Below the pieces are notes generated by a model that saw only the letters and a list, made by a program, of their open reading frames with translations, had not been told where the DNA came from and did no database searches. The position numbers and the translations under genes were made by a program. A DNA stretch of 64,000 nucleotides from Chamaea fasciata (Eukaryota; Chordata; Aves; Passeriformes; Sylviidae). Positions 1-46,535 of this stretch are shown here, one piece after another (the stretch's first letter is position 1; each line of letters opens with the position of its first letter). Where the stretch lies: the NCBI GenBank assembly GCA_029207755.1, contig JARCOQ010000005.1:48573563-48637562 (forward strand). The letters are read 5' to 3'.

Positions 1-761
1 ACTCAGCTGTAGAAAGGTTATTCAGCTGATACATTCAGTTATGCATAGTACAACTGTCCTGCCCATGTAAAGTGTAAAATGATGCTGTTGGGATTTGTTG
101 ATGGGGAGAGACTTAAAAGCTCAGGAGCAATGTGCCAGGAGAAGTGATTAAAAGCTCACAGTTTGGTCATTGGAATAATTAATTCCAGCAAAATTCTGCA
201 GGAACAAAGCCACACTGTTCAGGTGAAAGGCCTGCGTAACCACACAGGGTTTATCCATCCATGACCCTTATTATTTTCCCACAACTTTGTACCACCAAAG
301 CCCTGTAATTAATACTTCTTGTGAGTTACAACTCAACATTTCTAGTCAGCTTAACTTGGGACCATCCAAACTTTCAAATCGTTCAAACATTTATGTGCAT
401 TAATTTACCAAAACTTAAATGACATGAGTCATCCAACTCTTTACTAGAGACAGGGAGGGAATTACTTGATTGGTTTAAATCCCTAATTATCCAGCTTGCT
501 ATTTTCATACTGTACCAGTTTGAGGTATGGTGATCATCTCATCCTCACTCAGCTAGTACATTGTACACAGGTGTATGTATACATAAAATATGCACATGCT
601 CACCTACTTTTCTGCCAAAGAATAAAAGAGGATCTAAGTGAAGACACAATGTTTTCCACTGACTGAATCATAGTCACATCAATTTACACACTTAAAAATA
701 TGAGCTTTCTAATAGAGGAGGAATGTGGAGCATCTTAAAAAACAAAGCCCCTGCTGCTCAC
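1..761. other. GUCY2C intron 20 (5' part), no recognisable content
   Basis: This sequence lies downstream (on the minus strand) of the last GUCY2C exon in the window. It starts with a GTGAGC donor next to position 762 and runs off the left edge. I see no exon, repeat family or RNA gene in it. The missing seven or so exons, coding for the dimerisation helix, cyclase domain and C-terminal tail, should lie beyond position 1. Confidence 0.6.
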
Positions 762-36203
<35,442 letters not shown>

Positions 36204-36771
36204 TGCTCAGTTTAGACCCATTGTGTGTGCTCTCCCATTTCTTTCTGTCCTCTAACTCTCTTTCTTTCAGATACCCTACACTGATTTTGTTCCTGGATAG
36301 AAAGAAAGGTTTCCACTCTGTAGATTCAAAGACAGGCTGTGCGATCCTTCTCTCCCACACTTCCCTATTCCCTTCCTTCACCTCTGCCCGTCCCTCCAGT
36401 GTACGAGGTGGCACTTCAAGGTGAAAAACTAGAAGCAGCAAAACTCAGGAAAAGAGAGAGGCTAAAGGTTGCTGAGAATGTTTGCTCATGGAAAGGCTGA
36501 GGCTATAAACTGAAACATTACCAGAAACCTTGCCTGATAAGTGCACTAACTCTTCATCACAGGCATAAGCTGGGAGAAGAAAGAGGAGGGGATAAATGAA
36601 CCATAAAGACAACTCTTTAAAATGGAAATAAAATATAAGGTCTGTTAAAGCCTAGAGGAAAACAGATGGTTACTTCATGTTTGCACTGCCCTACATCTCT
36701 TGATTACACTGCCACACCATCTCTGCTGATTGAGGTCATAAATCGAGGGTGTATTTTCTTCTGTGATAAGT
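36204..36771 (-). promoter_or_regulatory. Putative GUCY2C proximal promoter region
   Basis: Sequence immediately upstream of the start codon. On the minus strand it holds TTTATAG (36509-36503), which fits a CDX2-type site or a weak TATA box. Two TGATAAG GATA-type sites lie at 36535-36541 and 36765-36771, read on the plus strand. Mammalian GUCY2C is driven by intestinal factors including CDX2 and HNF4. These short matches are only suggestive and the transcription start is not visible. Confidence 0.3.
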
Positions 36772-39700
36772 TACCAATTTCATTCCTTTAGCTTATAACA
36801 GTAAAGTACTTTTTATGTTGGCAAAAATGTCCCACTGTCAGCCCTTCAGACCAAAGCCTTTCTTTCTTTTTACAGGCTCAGTACAAGGCTTGTCCACTCA
36901 TTCTCACCCAGCACTGTGCAACAAAGCATCCCGCATCTGCCCCAGGCACGTCTGCTTCCAGCCAGCACAGCCCTCATCGCCCATTCCCACCTCCTCAAAT
37001 GGGGCCCCTAGATATTCATACTTTATGTGATGAACCTCTTGCATCAGGTAAGGATTAGCAAAGCTGAAGGTCTTTCAGACCTGAAAGACCAAAGCTAAAT
37101 CTTAAACGGCATTCACTAAAAAAACCCCCACAAAACAAAAAAATAACAAACAAAAAACTTATGGAAAACTCTAGGCACTCTAGGCACAAAGGAAACAAAT
37201 TTAAATAAAGTATAGAGTGTGCTTTTGCTGAATATGAGGTGTTTATGCACACACACAACAGCTTCTGTTTTTCTACTGAAATCTACACTGAGGCTGTCAG
37301 ATAATAAATCACATAAAAGTTAATTTTTATTGACTTTCTGACATCATTTTAAGACAAATAATGAAATAAATCGGAAACAATGTAAGTAATGGCTTGTGGT
37401 ATAAAACAAGACTGCAATTTCATGGCTTCTTTCAAAGCCTATATTTAGAAGGTATTGAAAACACCTCAGATATGTTTGCACAGACCTTCTTATGTGATTC
37501 TATTTTAATACCAAATTACTATTGTTTGAATCTTTCTAATACCCAGAGAAGTGCTGAGACCATGACCCAGCATTTAAAAGTAGTCCGTAAACATCTTGCA
37601 TATTTAACCTAGCATTTGTAATTAATAACACAGTAAATCTCAATTAGCAGACTGTCATGCAAACAAGTGGACTAGTATGGCTGGCTAGAGTCACAGATTG
37701 AGAATGGAACACAGCTTTTCATGTGGAGGTCATCCGCTCATCACTGGTTTACAGGTATTTCCAATGTCCTTGAAGCTTATCCCATAAAAGTCAATAAGAG
37801 ATTTATCATTAACTTCAGCAGAGCAGGATTTGCATTTTTATACTCTACTTACCCTATTGAGAAGAAAGAGTCAGCACGGATAATGCAACTAGAACTGAGT
37901 ATTTTACACAGCTGGTCACACAGGGAGTATGTAACAACACTGAGGTCTCCCTGGCTTCATATCCATTAATGAATTTATTTGGTTTTCTTAGCAGCTTAAA
38001 ACTGTCCTTTAAAAACTAAAGGTAAAATCATCGATAGCCTTAACACAGCATTTCTTTTTACTCTCTCCCTTGTCCTACACCATCACAATGCCACAACCCC
38101 AGCCAGAATATGACATAAATTACTCGTTGATTTCTCAACTTTTTAATTGCCTGGTGTGTGTGTGTGTGTGTAGTCTCTCAATGAATTCCCATGATAGAAG
38201 AATCCAGTGACATGCAGCAGAAGGCAGTGTGGCAGGAGGCAGCAGCTAGGATGAAACAAGCACTCCATGAAACCCGCCAAATACCACACTTTCCCTTGTA
38301 CCTCGGGGTTTTAGACATCAAACACAGTTGCCTGGCAGATTGATCAGTAACATGTGCCTCGTGGCATAAGAGAGACAAAGAAAAGCCGTGTCATTGCACT
38401 GTAAATATGACAGTTACTGATACTATAAATGTTCATGAGGGTGGAGAGAAGAAAAAGTAAATAAATGAGTCAGATATGCAAAGCACAAAATTTGATAGGC
38501 TTGCCACAACCAAAAGCAAAGGCTTCTGTAAGTTTGTCCTTGCTGCTGCCTCTGCTGAAGGCGTTGTTAGCCCTGAGGAATAGAAGAGATGAGACACAAA
38601 TGCCAGTCCATTCATAGTGTCCTGGCTGCAGAACACAGCTAAACTCCCAAGGATCCCAGCCAACCTCATCCCATTCTTTCATAATGTCCAATCTAGCAGT
38701 TTATAAACCCAAGAGGTTAACAGTGATACAGACCACACAGCTACTCACAGAAATCTTCAGTATCCCTCTAGAGCACTCTCTCTACTGTCTCACTTTTCTC
38801 CAACCATGAGCCAGCTCTCACACTTCCAAGATAAGTCAGCGAAGGATCCAGTTCAGAAACTCAGACGACAAATTATGTGTTGGAGGGAAAAGAAAGCTTT
38901 TTGACACCTGTAGGTGACTGCAGCTTTAACTAGAAATACTGGCTTACAACAGAACTACAGGTAATGCAAGCATCCTGAAGGCAAATGCAAATAACTCTGC
39001 CTTCCTCTGAAAGAATGTCTCTCATAAGTGGAGAAACAGAGCAAGAAATTCAAACACCAGCAATATCCTGCCTAAGGTAACCTCTCCTGACAATTCACAA
39101 AACATCTTTAAAGCACATCTAGAACAATTTATTCTCTCTTAAAAGTGCTGAGATTTAATCACTGTCTAAGGAATGAGGTGCTAAAAAACGGCATCTGACA
39201 TCCCCAGTGCATTCTTTTTAGCTGAGACTTCTAGGCATCAGCTACTGCTATAATCTTGACAGAAAGGTAAAAAATATCTCAGCATTACATACCTGCACTA
39301 CATGCAAGTGTCTATCCAAGAAGTCAGTACTTAGGTGAACATCAGCTTGAGAACCTCATCTTCATAATCCTAGCATGATGATGTAATCCTAACTCATGGA
39401 GTCTCTCCTTGAATCACGGTAGTTCATCACTTAGTTTGGCTTCAGCAACACAGGGATGATTCAGATTCAGATAGGCAGGCCCTGTATTTATTTGTCTGAA
39501 GAAAAATTTCAGTTCCTCACCATCATCGTTACCTGTTCCTATATTGCATAGCTACAAAACATCATAATAATTCTCTTTAGGTATTCTTATAGTCAGTGTT
39601 AGAAATATCACCTCAAATTAACTCACCAAAAAACTGTCTCATTGGTTTTAGGGAAAAGTGACTTTAAGTGCCTGATTCTACAGCACTTTAAAGCACTGTA

Positions 39701-42700
39701 TTTGTTCTGCCCTAGAATTTATTGGATAGTAAACAACTAGATATTATAGGGTGTATTTGCAACTGATAATCAGCACTGACTTCCTGATCTAAAACTACTC
39801 TGGGAAGTTCTCTCAGTCTTATGGAAAATTCAAGAACAGTCAGAGAAAAAGAAGAGCAAATAATTCCAAAGATTTGCTCCTCTCTCAGCCTATGAATGAT
39901 TATGGTCTATAGAACATTTTCCACTCCTTTTTTAATGCTGCATGAGACAGGGTTTTCCTCATTTCAGTGGCTTCTCTTCTGTTGTGCAGAGTCTGCAAGT
40001 CCTGGAAATGGAAATGATACGCCAGTCAGAGCACCACAGAGTCCCTATGACTATCAGCTCATAATGTATTGCAACTGAATGATGCAATATCTTCAATGCC
40101 TTTATCTCCAACACCTATCTCCAACACCTTTACCACATGCATTTTTAGGATCTTATTACTGGCATGCAGCCTAATTTATTTTTTACTTAGTTACAAATCA
40201 CTATTTCCACCTGACCACTCATAGAGGAGAAAATAGAGAGAACACATGGAATGAAAATTCCAGAAATCTCAGAAGAGCCAAATTAGGTGAAGGAATTGAG
40301 CGCCTGCTGTCAGTCAAACTGCTACTTATGGTAGTTGGCAACAGTCTCAATAAGTCTGAAAATAACACACACATATTGTCAGCTTGTCTTCAATTTCTTT
40401 GGTACCAAAACCAACCAAGGTGGCATTTTTCAAGTCACTAGTTTGCAAAGAAACATGCATTGACACAATCATCTTATTTTGCAGAATAACATATTTTGAC
40501 AGTGTCCTTTAAAATGGAATTTTCTCCTGAATATTTGCTATGATTAATTCTCAATGTCATTTAATTACAATTGTTGTGATCAGCTTATGTTTTTCACAGT
40601 TGCACATTATTTTTTATTTTCTCCAGAGACAGGAACTTTGGCAGTAGACAAAAATATGAGGTTCCAATAAAATAAAAGAGATGCTGCAAGTCTCTCCAGT
40701 ATTGCAGAACTGAGAAACATGAAAAAGGGAGAGACAAAAAAAATCTGAAAAGATTATAAATAAAAATAACAGTAAATGCATTTTTGTTCTTAATTCTCAC
40801 CAGCTCTGAAAACAAATGTCCTTGATTTCTGTGGCCTGAAATTTATCATATCTATATTTTGAACAAGCAAGGCTGTCAACATTGTTTCCATAAAATACAG
40901 AATTTTTAATAATAAATATGCATGAGACATTATATGTTGTATAGTTGATCATATTTAGCCAACAAGATAAATGCTGAAAAACATTGATGTTGTTTTCAAG
41001 TTCTAGCCACTATTACTAAGTCTGATTCCAAATTATATTGATTGTCTGGGGCTTTAAGAGCTTCTACCCTGTCTTTAAAAAGATTTCAAAAATCAGACTG
41101 AAGAAAAATAGAACAGAAATCTTTCCATTTCCCTTTTCTCGGTTTCGTTAGAGGTTGGAATCACAAATATGGTTACAGCCAGAAAAGAAAAAAAATACAA
41201 CACCGTAATACCTGTGTCTATTTAATGTCAGTAACTTACTAGTTTCAACTGGAGAGTATAAATATGTCTTCTTTAACTTTCAATATTAGAGAGGAGACCA
41301 GGGATATGAAATAATGTTTTCCCACATTTTAAATTATTTTTACAATACTTCTACTATCTAGACTTAGAAGACAATAATGTAAATTATTATGAATTTACCT
41401 GCATAGTATACACATATAACAGCTGTATACATAGATATAATATACATGTATAGCAGCTACATAGCAGCTATATTGACTTTTCAGAATTGATCTTTTTTTC
41501 TTTCTCATTTACTACAAAAGAACATAAAGAAAGATTTTGCAAACAGTATTCTTTGGAACCAGCAACTGATAAGCAACAAGCCTGTAAACCAACATAAAAA
41601 CATGTGGGTCATATGATGCATGATCCTGATAGTACAGCATGATAATACAGCCATTCCCATGGGTTATTGAGTTCAGGTTGTTGCCATAATTTAGTTGCTG
41701 ACACAGATGAGAACAAAATTATACTGCAAAGCACTGACTGTTCTCATCAGAAGTTACCAATCTAGTAAAAGGAACACTACAGACAAGGATAAGAAAAATG
41801 GAATTGCATCATATTACCAACAGCTTGGGTGGTGGCCCCATCTTCCTATTGATCTATTATATTGCCACATGGCAGAAGATGAAGCTAAATATATGATGTG
41901 TCATAAACATCTAGATCAATTTAAAAAGTCTTCTTCCTCTTAACCCTTTCCCAACACATACACATTTTGATGTGAATATTATTTATCCATCTAACTTGTA
42001 TGCTACAAAAAATAAATAGCAGAAAGTCTTTCCTCTTAACTACTGTTTTCTTTCTCTAAAGGACTTTGTTTCCAGAGTGACAGGACACATTTACCTAATC
42101 AGCATACCGGTTTGCCTCTGTTACACACTCACCAGGATACACCTCTGTCAGGAGACGAATGTAAGCTATCCTTAATCGGCAAACATCTGTTCTGTTTATC
42201 TTTACAAAGGTAAACGGCTTGAGTGTGTAATAATTTATGTCTTGGACATATACTTCAGCTTCCTTAAACTCTTTTTATTAAACGTTACACGTTTATACTG
42301 TGTGCTGGGATGGAGTTATGAGATTTTCAAGCTAGTGCACACTTGAACCTGTAAATCCAGGTGGCAGTGGAACATTGTGCAAATATATCAGCACATGTCC
42401 TGAACCAGTACAACTGCATTCTTTGGAACATAGCACCTGCAGTGATGTGGCTTTCTGGCTTGGACAAGTTTGTTCGGACACAGCTAACCATACATTGCAT
42501 TTTCAGTTCTGACACTGACTCATACTGGACCAGTGGATTGTCTTGCCTCCCCTCCTTCAGTTCTACATACATAAACTTTTAAAAACTTACCTAAAGGTAA
42601 TGCTAAAATCAAATACAAGGACAGCTTTTTTTATTAACTTGACTGAATCTTGATGAAAGGTGCATGCTGGAAATATCAGAAAAATTCTGAAGGTGCATTT

Positions 42701-44762
42701 CCCATAGACCCATAAAAATCACAGACAAACATGAGTGAAAACTAAAGTTTCTCTTTCCCAAATGAAGATAAAAATGATGAATTTTCCTGTCACCATTTGG
42801 GAGTCTTTAACTGACATGGCTGTTGTCTGCGTTTCTGAGCTGGTAATGGAGACTCAATAGAAGCATTAAAGGTACACATGATCCATCAACTTACGTGTTT
42901 CAGCTTCTCTCATCATGGGTAGTCTACGAAGGGTAGATTAAGACTCAGAAGTTGCAGACACCATAAAAAAAGAAGCAAGTATTGTTCAAGGTTCTTGCTT
43001 TTAAAGGGATCATTTCCCATTTTCTCATCTCAAGGGATTGCCTTTGTAGCTGTAGCAGGGGAGCATTTCATTGCTCTCACTTTTGTATATCATTTATCTT
43101 GAGATGTCAGATGTTGCCATGTGCATTTTCAAAGGTACAAGATGCAGGACAGGGTGAAGCATCATTACTGAATGATCTTACCCAGATATTGTGGAAATTG
43201 AAGCATAATTGTTGCTGATGCAAAGGTCATGTCCTAACCTCTTGCTTTAGTTTATATGATGATGAGTTTTTTTCCACTTCTTGCTTTTGCTTTCTCTCCT
43301 TTTTTTAAAATTTCTTTCCCCTCCTTCCTCTCCTTTTCTTAGACCTCACTTTCCAGACTCTGATTTTTTATTTAAACACTCATTGCACCCTCTGATGATT
43401 ATCTTGGTGTTTACTCATGGGTGCATGATTTCCCTTTTGCTAGCATTAGTGTCAGTAAATTCCCATTCTCTCAGCAATTCTGTGTGGAAACAAACATGAC
43501 CCATTAATCATTTTACAGCTCACAGACTCAGGATAATGGTACTGGCTAAAAGAATAGTGAAGGTAAAAACTGCAGAAGTTTTCCAGTATTATTCTAGAGT
43601 AGACAAATTTCTTGACTTGTCTTTAATTTATGAATTGTCATGTTTCATATGAGGAAAAATTATAACATCTCCACCTACTTTGTATTGCATCTTAGTAAAA
43701 ATTTCTACACCAGACATGCTAAAAATATTTTGGTCAATTTGATGCTGCTATCACTTTTTATCACAGTTGATACTGTCCTTCTTTTGCTGACAGCTAACCC
43801 ACTGGCACTGTGTATCTCTTAGCTCTTGTGCATTCCCCAGCTTTGGATCTACCACATACAAATTCAGGAGCCACTTGGAAATGCAAGAAACCAGTCGGGC
43901 AGCTGAGAGCTTTCTTTCACTTGAGTCAATATTTTAGCTGCATTTATGCTGATCCTTAGAACAGCGGGATCTTCTGAAAGAATCTATTAAAAAAAAAAAA
44001 AAAAACAAACAAAAAAACAGAAGAAAGCAATGTAGTAAAATTAAATTTCAGTTGCTTTTTCTTTAAAAGAAAAAAAAGAATCTTGCCTAATTGTATTATC
44101 TGCTTGACCCCATGAAATCAAATCTCTGAAAGGGCAAATAATTTCTGAATTATTTATGAAAATTAATTTTCTCCCGACAGAAATAATACCTTACATAATA
44201 GAGAAGAGCTCTAAAAGCAGACTAAATCACTGGCAAACATTTTTTTTTTATCACTCTAAGTAATTAAGAATTAATTTCTTGCAGAGAAACCCTTTGTGGG
44301 AGAGTGGATTATCTGCCTTCCTTCTTGGTGGCACATTCATCAACAAGGGACACTATCATGGTGCTGTTGTGCCCCAGTGGTTCCTTGTTGCAGAGCAATC
44401 TCTGAGTTGCAAGCTGGGCGTATCATTCCTAGGTCAAGCCATCTTGAAGTGTTTGGGACACAGTGAATACGGAACCCATACTTTGAAGAAGCAGCACACA
44501 GTTCTTTACTGCTAGTCTGTATTACAGATTATTGGAATATGACAGGATATATTTATTCATTAAAAAGAAAACATAAAAAAAATAACAAAAAAACAAAACT
44601 GGCTTTTTTTTCCCCCTGATAAAGTGCAAAAAAAAATTTCTTCTCAAGGAAGGCAGAAAGGTAGAAATACAGATGCTTCATTAGTCCTGTCCATGGATAT
44701 GTGGTTTTTAGTTAGTTGTCAGCAGTAGTGTAATGTTTTAGTCCTCTGGACTGACATTTCTA
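36772..44762. other. Intergenic region, no gene recognised
   Basis: Eight kilobases between GUCY2C and the CR1 upstream of IFT56. It holds a (GT)9 run at 38154-38171 and an A-rich run at 43989-44016. Open frames are all under 100 codons without recognisable motifs. None of the neighbours of human GUCY2C (for example histone genes, WBP11, MGP) or of human TTC26 (ZC3HAV1, UBN2) is seen. Confidence 0.65.
38154..38171. repeat. (GT)9 microsatellite
   Basis: Eighteen bases of alternating GT in the intergenic region. Confidence 0.9.
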
Positions 44763-46170
44763 ATCAGAAGGTTGGAAAAGATCTCTATGGTCATTGAGTC
44801 CAGCCATCAACCTAACACTTCAGGTCTGTCAGTTCCCCATATCTCTAAGTGAACATCTACATGTCTTTTGACACTCCAGGGATGGTGATTCCACCACTTC
44901 CCTGGGGAACCTGTTCCTATGCTTGACCACCCTTCCAGTGAAGAATTTTTTTCCTAATACCCAATCTAAACCTCCAATGACATAACTTGAAGCTGTTTCC
45001 ACTTGTCACTTGGGAGAAGAGACCAACCTTCATGTTGCTAAAACCCCCTTTTAGGTAACTGTGGAAAGCAATAAGATCTCACCTGAGCCTCCTTTTCTCC
45101 AGACTAAACAATCCCAGCTCCTTCAGCCACTCATCATGTTAGAAAATGTGGAGTATCTAAAAATTCCCTTAAGAAAATATGTTCTTTGATGTTTGATCTT
45201 TGTATATTTTCAACACTAATCAAAAAGAGATTAAATCTGTGAAACAGTGTAGCTAACAAGCAAGCTCTAAGTGCTGTTCAGGTGTTAGAAAGACAAATTA
45301 GTTGTTGGTAGAATTGCCTTAAGGTTTAGAGGACTTGACACGTTTCAAAAATCTCAAACTTAAAGGGAGCTTAGCAAAGCTTGAGAATAAGGACCTACCA
45401 CTGATAGTGGACACAAGGAATGTAGAATTTAGAGATCACATGTGCATTTGGCAGAACCCCTAAGATAAGGAAGAAACCAATAAAGACAACTCAGCAACTG
45501 TGCTGAACCAGCCACAGCTGGGTAAAAGGTAAATTGTGACCACTGACCCAAAAAGAAGAGAAAGACTGAGTATGTGGACTAATCGGCACGAAAAGCAAGA
45601 AAATCATTAATCAAGAGAAGATAGAATACTGATTATTAAGGGAACTATGTAACTTGAAGACAATGGACCTTAATGCCTTTGTTTGCTAAAATGTATAACC
45701 AATGAAGTTTTGATAGTTGTCATGCTATCTTTGTGACATTTGCCACGCAGCATCTCTTTCTGAGCAGAACTGTGAATATATCAAAGACTTTGACTCTGTG
45801 TGTGGCTTGGCCTCTTGAACACTGGGTGAAAAAAACTATTTTGGGACAATTAGACTTGTGCTTCAGACCCCTCAGCAGCTCTGCTGCCCTCCTTAGGACA
45901 AACTCCAGCCCCTCAATGTCGTTCCTGTCGTGAGGCGCTCAAAACTGGACACAGGGTTTGAGGTGTGGCCTCACGAGTGTACAGGCGCTGGCCACATTTC
46001 ATCAGACATATGCCAGGATGCCACTGGCCTTCTTGGCCACCTGGACACACCCAGGCTCACGTACAACCGCTTTCAACCAGCACCCCCAGGTCCTTCTCCA
46101 TCTGGCCGCTGTCCAGCCACTCCGTCCCAAATCCGTGGCGCCCTTGCGACCCACGTAAGGGACCCGGATG
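44763..46170 (-). mobile_element. CR1 LINE fragment upstream of IFT56, split by an LTR
   Basis: The plus strand is antisense CR1: GAAGGTTGGAAAAGATCTCT, then CCACCACTTCCCTGGGGAAC, AAGAATTTTTTTCCTAATAC and CCTCCTTTTCTCCAGAC up to 45136. It resumes at 45849 with GACTTGTGCTTCAGACCCCT, TTTGAGGTGTGGCCTCACGA and CCAGGTCCTTCTCCATCTGG, ending around ACCCGG near 46168. The two halves join in the right order for one CR1 copy. About 0.7 kb of non-CR1 sequence separates them. Confidence 0.88.
45137..45848 (+). mobile_element. Putative solo LTR inserted in the CR1
   Basis: 712 bp that interrupt a continuous CR1. The insert starts TGTTAGAAAATG and ends TTTTGGGACA, giving TG...CA termini with a TGT/ACA inverted repeat. 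The flanks read ATCA before and ATTA after, a possible imperfect 4-bp target duplication. A TATAACCAAT stretch near 45699 could be a promoter, which suggests plus orientation. There is no internal retroviral coding sequence. I do not recognise the family by name, so LTR status rests on the termini and the clean interruption. Confidence 0.55.
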
Positions 46171-46351
46171 TTCAGGCCAAGGACCAAAGGCGAGGAGAGG
46201 AAAAGCCACGAGGTTTGGGGGAGGGATCAGCGCGGTTCTGACCGAGGGGGCCGTCGGGGAGATCGCCGTCCGCCGCAGGGGAGGCGGAACCCTGGGGACG
46301 GCCCCGGTCGTCAGCCGGCGCCCGTTCGCCGCGGCCTTCCGCCGTCCCGCC

Positions 46352-46365
46352 GTTACCCCGGCAAC
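46352..46365. promoter_or_regulatory. RFX X-box, GTTACCCCGGCAAC
   Basis: This 14-mer fits the palindromic X-box GTNRCC-N(0-3)-RGYAAC bound by RFX transcription factors, which drive ciliary genes. It ends 42 bp upstream of the IFT56 start codon, inside the CpG island, where X-boxes of intraflagellar transport genes usually lie. The match and position are seen in the sequence. Use by RFX is inferred. Confidence 0.8.
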
Positions 46366-46406
46366 GGCGCCGCCGGCGCAGCGCGGAACGCGGGCCCGGC
46401 CGCAGG

Positions 46407-46409
46407 ATG
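46407..46409 (+). CDS. IFT56: IFT56 coding exon 1 (start codon only)
   Basis: The ATG sits directly before a GTGAGG donor, with A at position -3. Splicing to exon 2, which itself opens with ATG, gives the MMLSRAKP N-terminus known from mammals. If this exon were skipped or untranslated, the second ATG at 46589 would still start the protein one residue shorter. Confidence 0.8.
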
Positions 46410-46535
46410 GTGAGGGGCGGCGGGGCGGTGAGGGATCGCACGATGGTCAGGGGCGGCGGGGCGGTGAGGGATCGCACGATGGTGAGGGGCGGCGGGGCGG
46501 TGAGGGATCGCACGATGGTCGGGGCGGCGGGGAAG
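46407..46535 (+). repeat. 36-bp minisatellite containing the IFT56 start codon and donor
   Basis: Three full units and a partial fourth, with ATGs at 46407, 46443, 46479 and 46515, exactly 36 bp apart. Each unit reads ATGGTGAGGGGCGGCGGG then GCGGTGAGGGATCGCACG, with G/C changes turning GTGAGG into GTCAGG in unit 2 and GTCGGG in unit 4. The two halves of a unit resemble each other, suggesting an 18-bp ancestor. Confidence 0.95.

Noticed and set aside
41695..41943. 82-codon intergenic open frame considered as a possible small gene
   Set aside because: It has no recognisable motif, splice context or promoter, and its length is expected by chance in 10 kb of AT-rich DNA.
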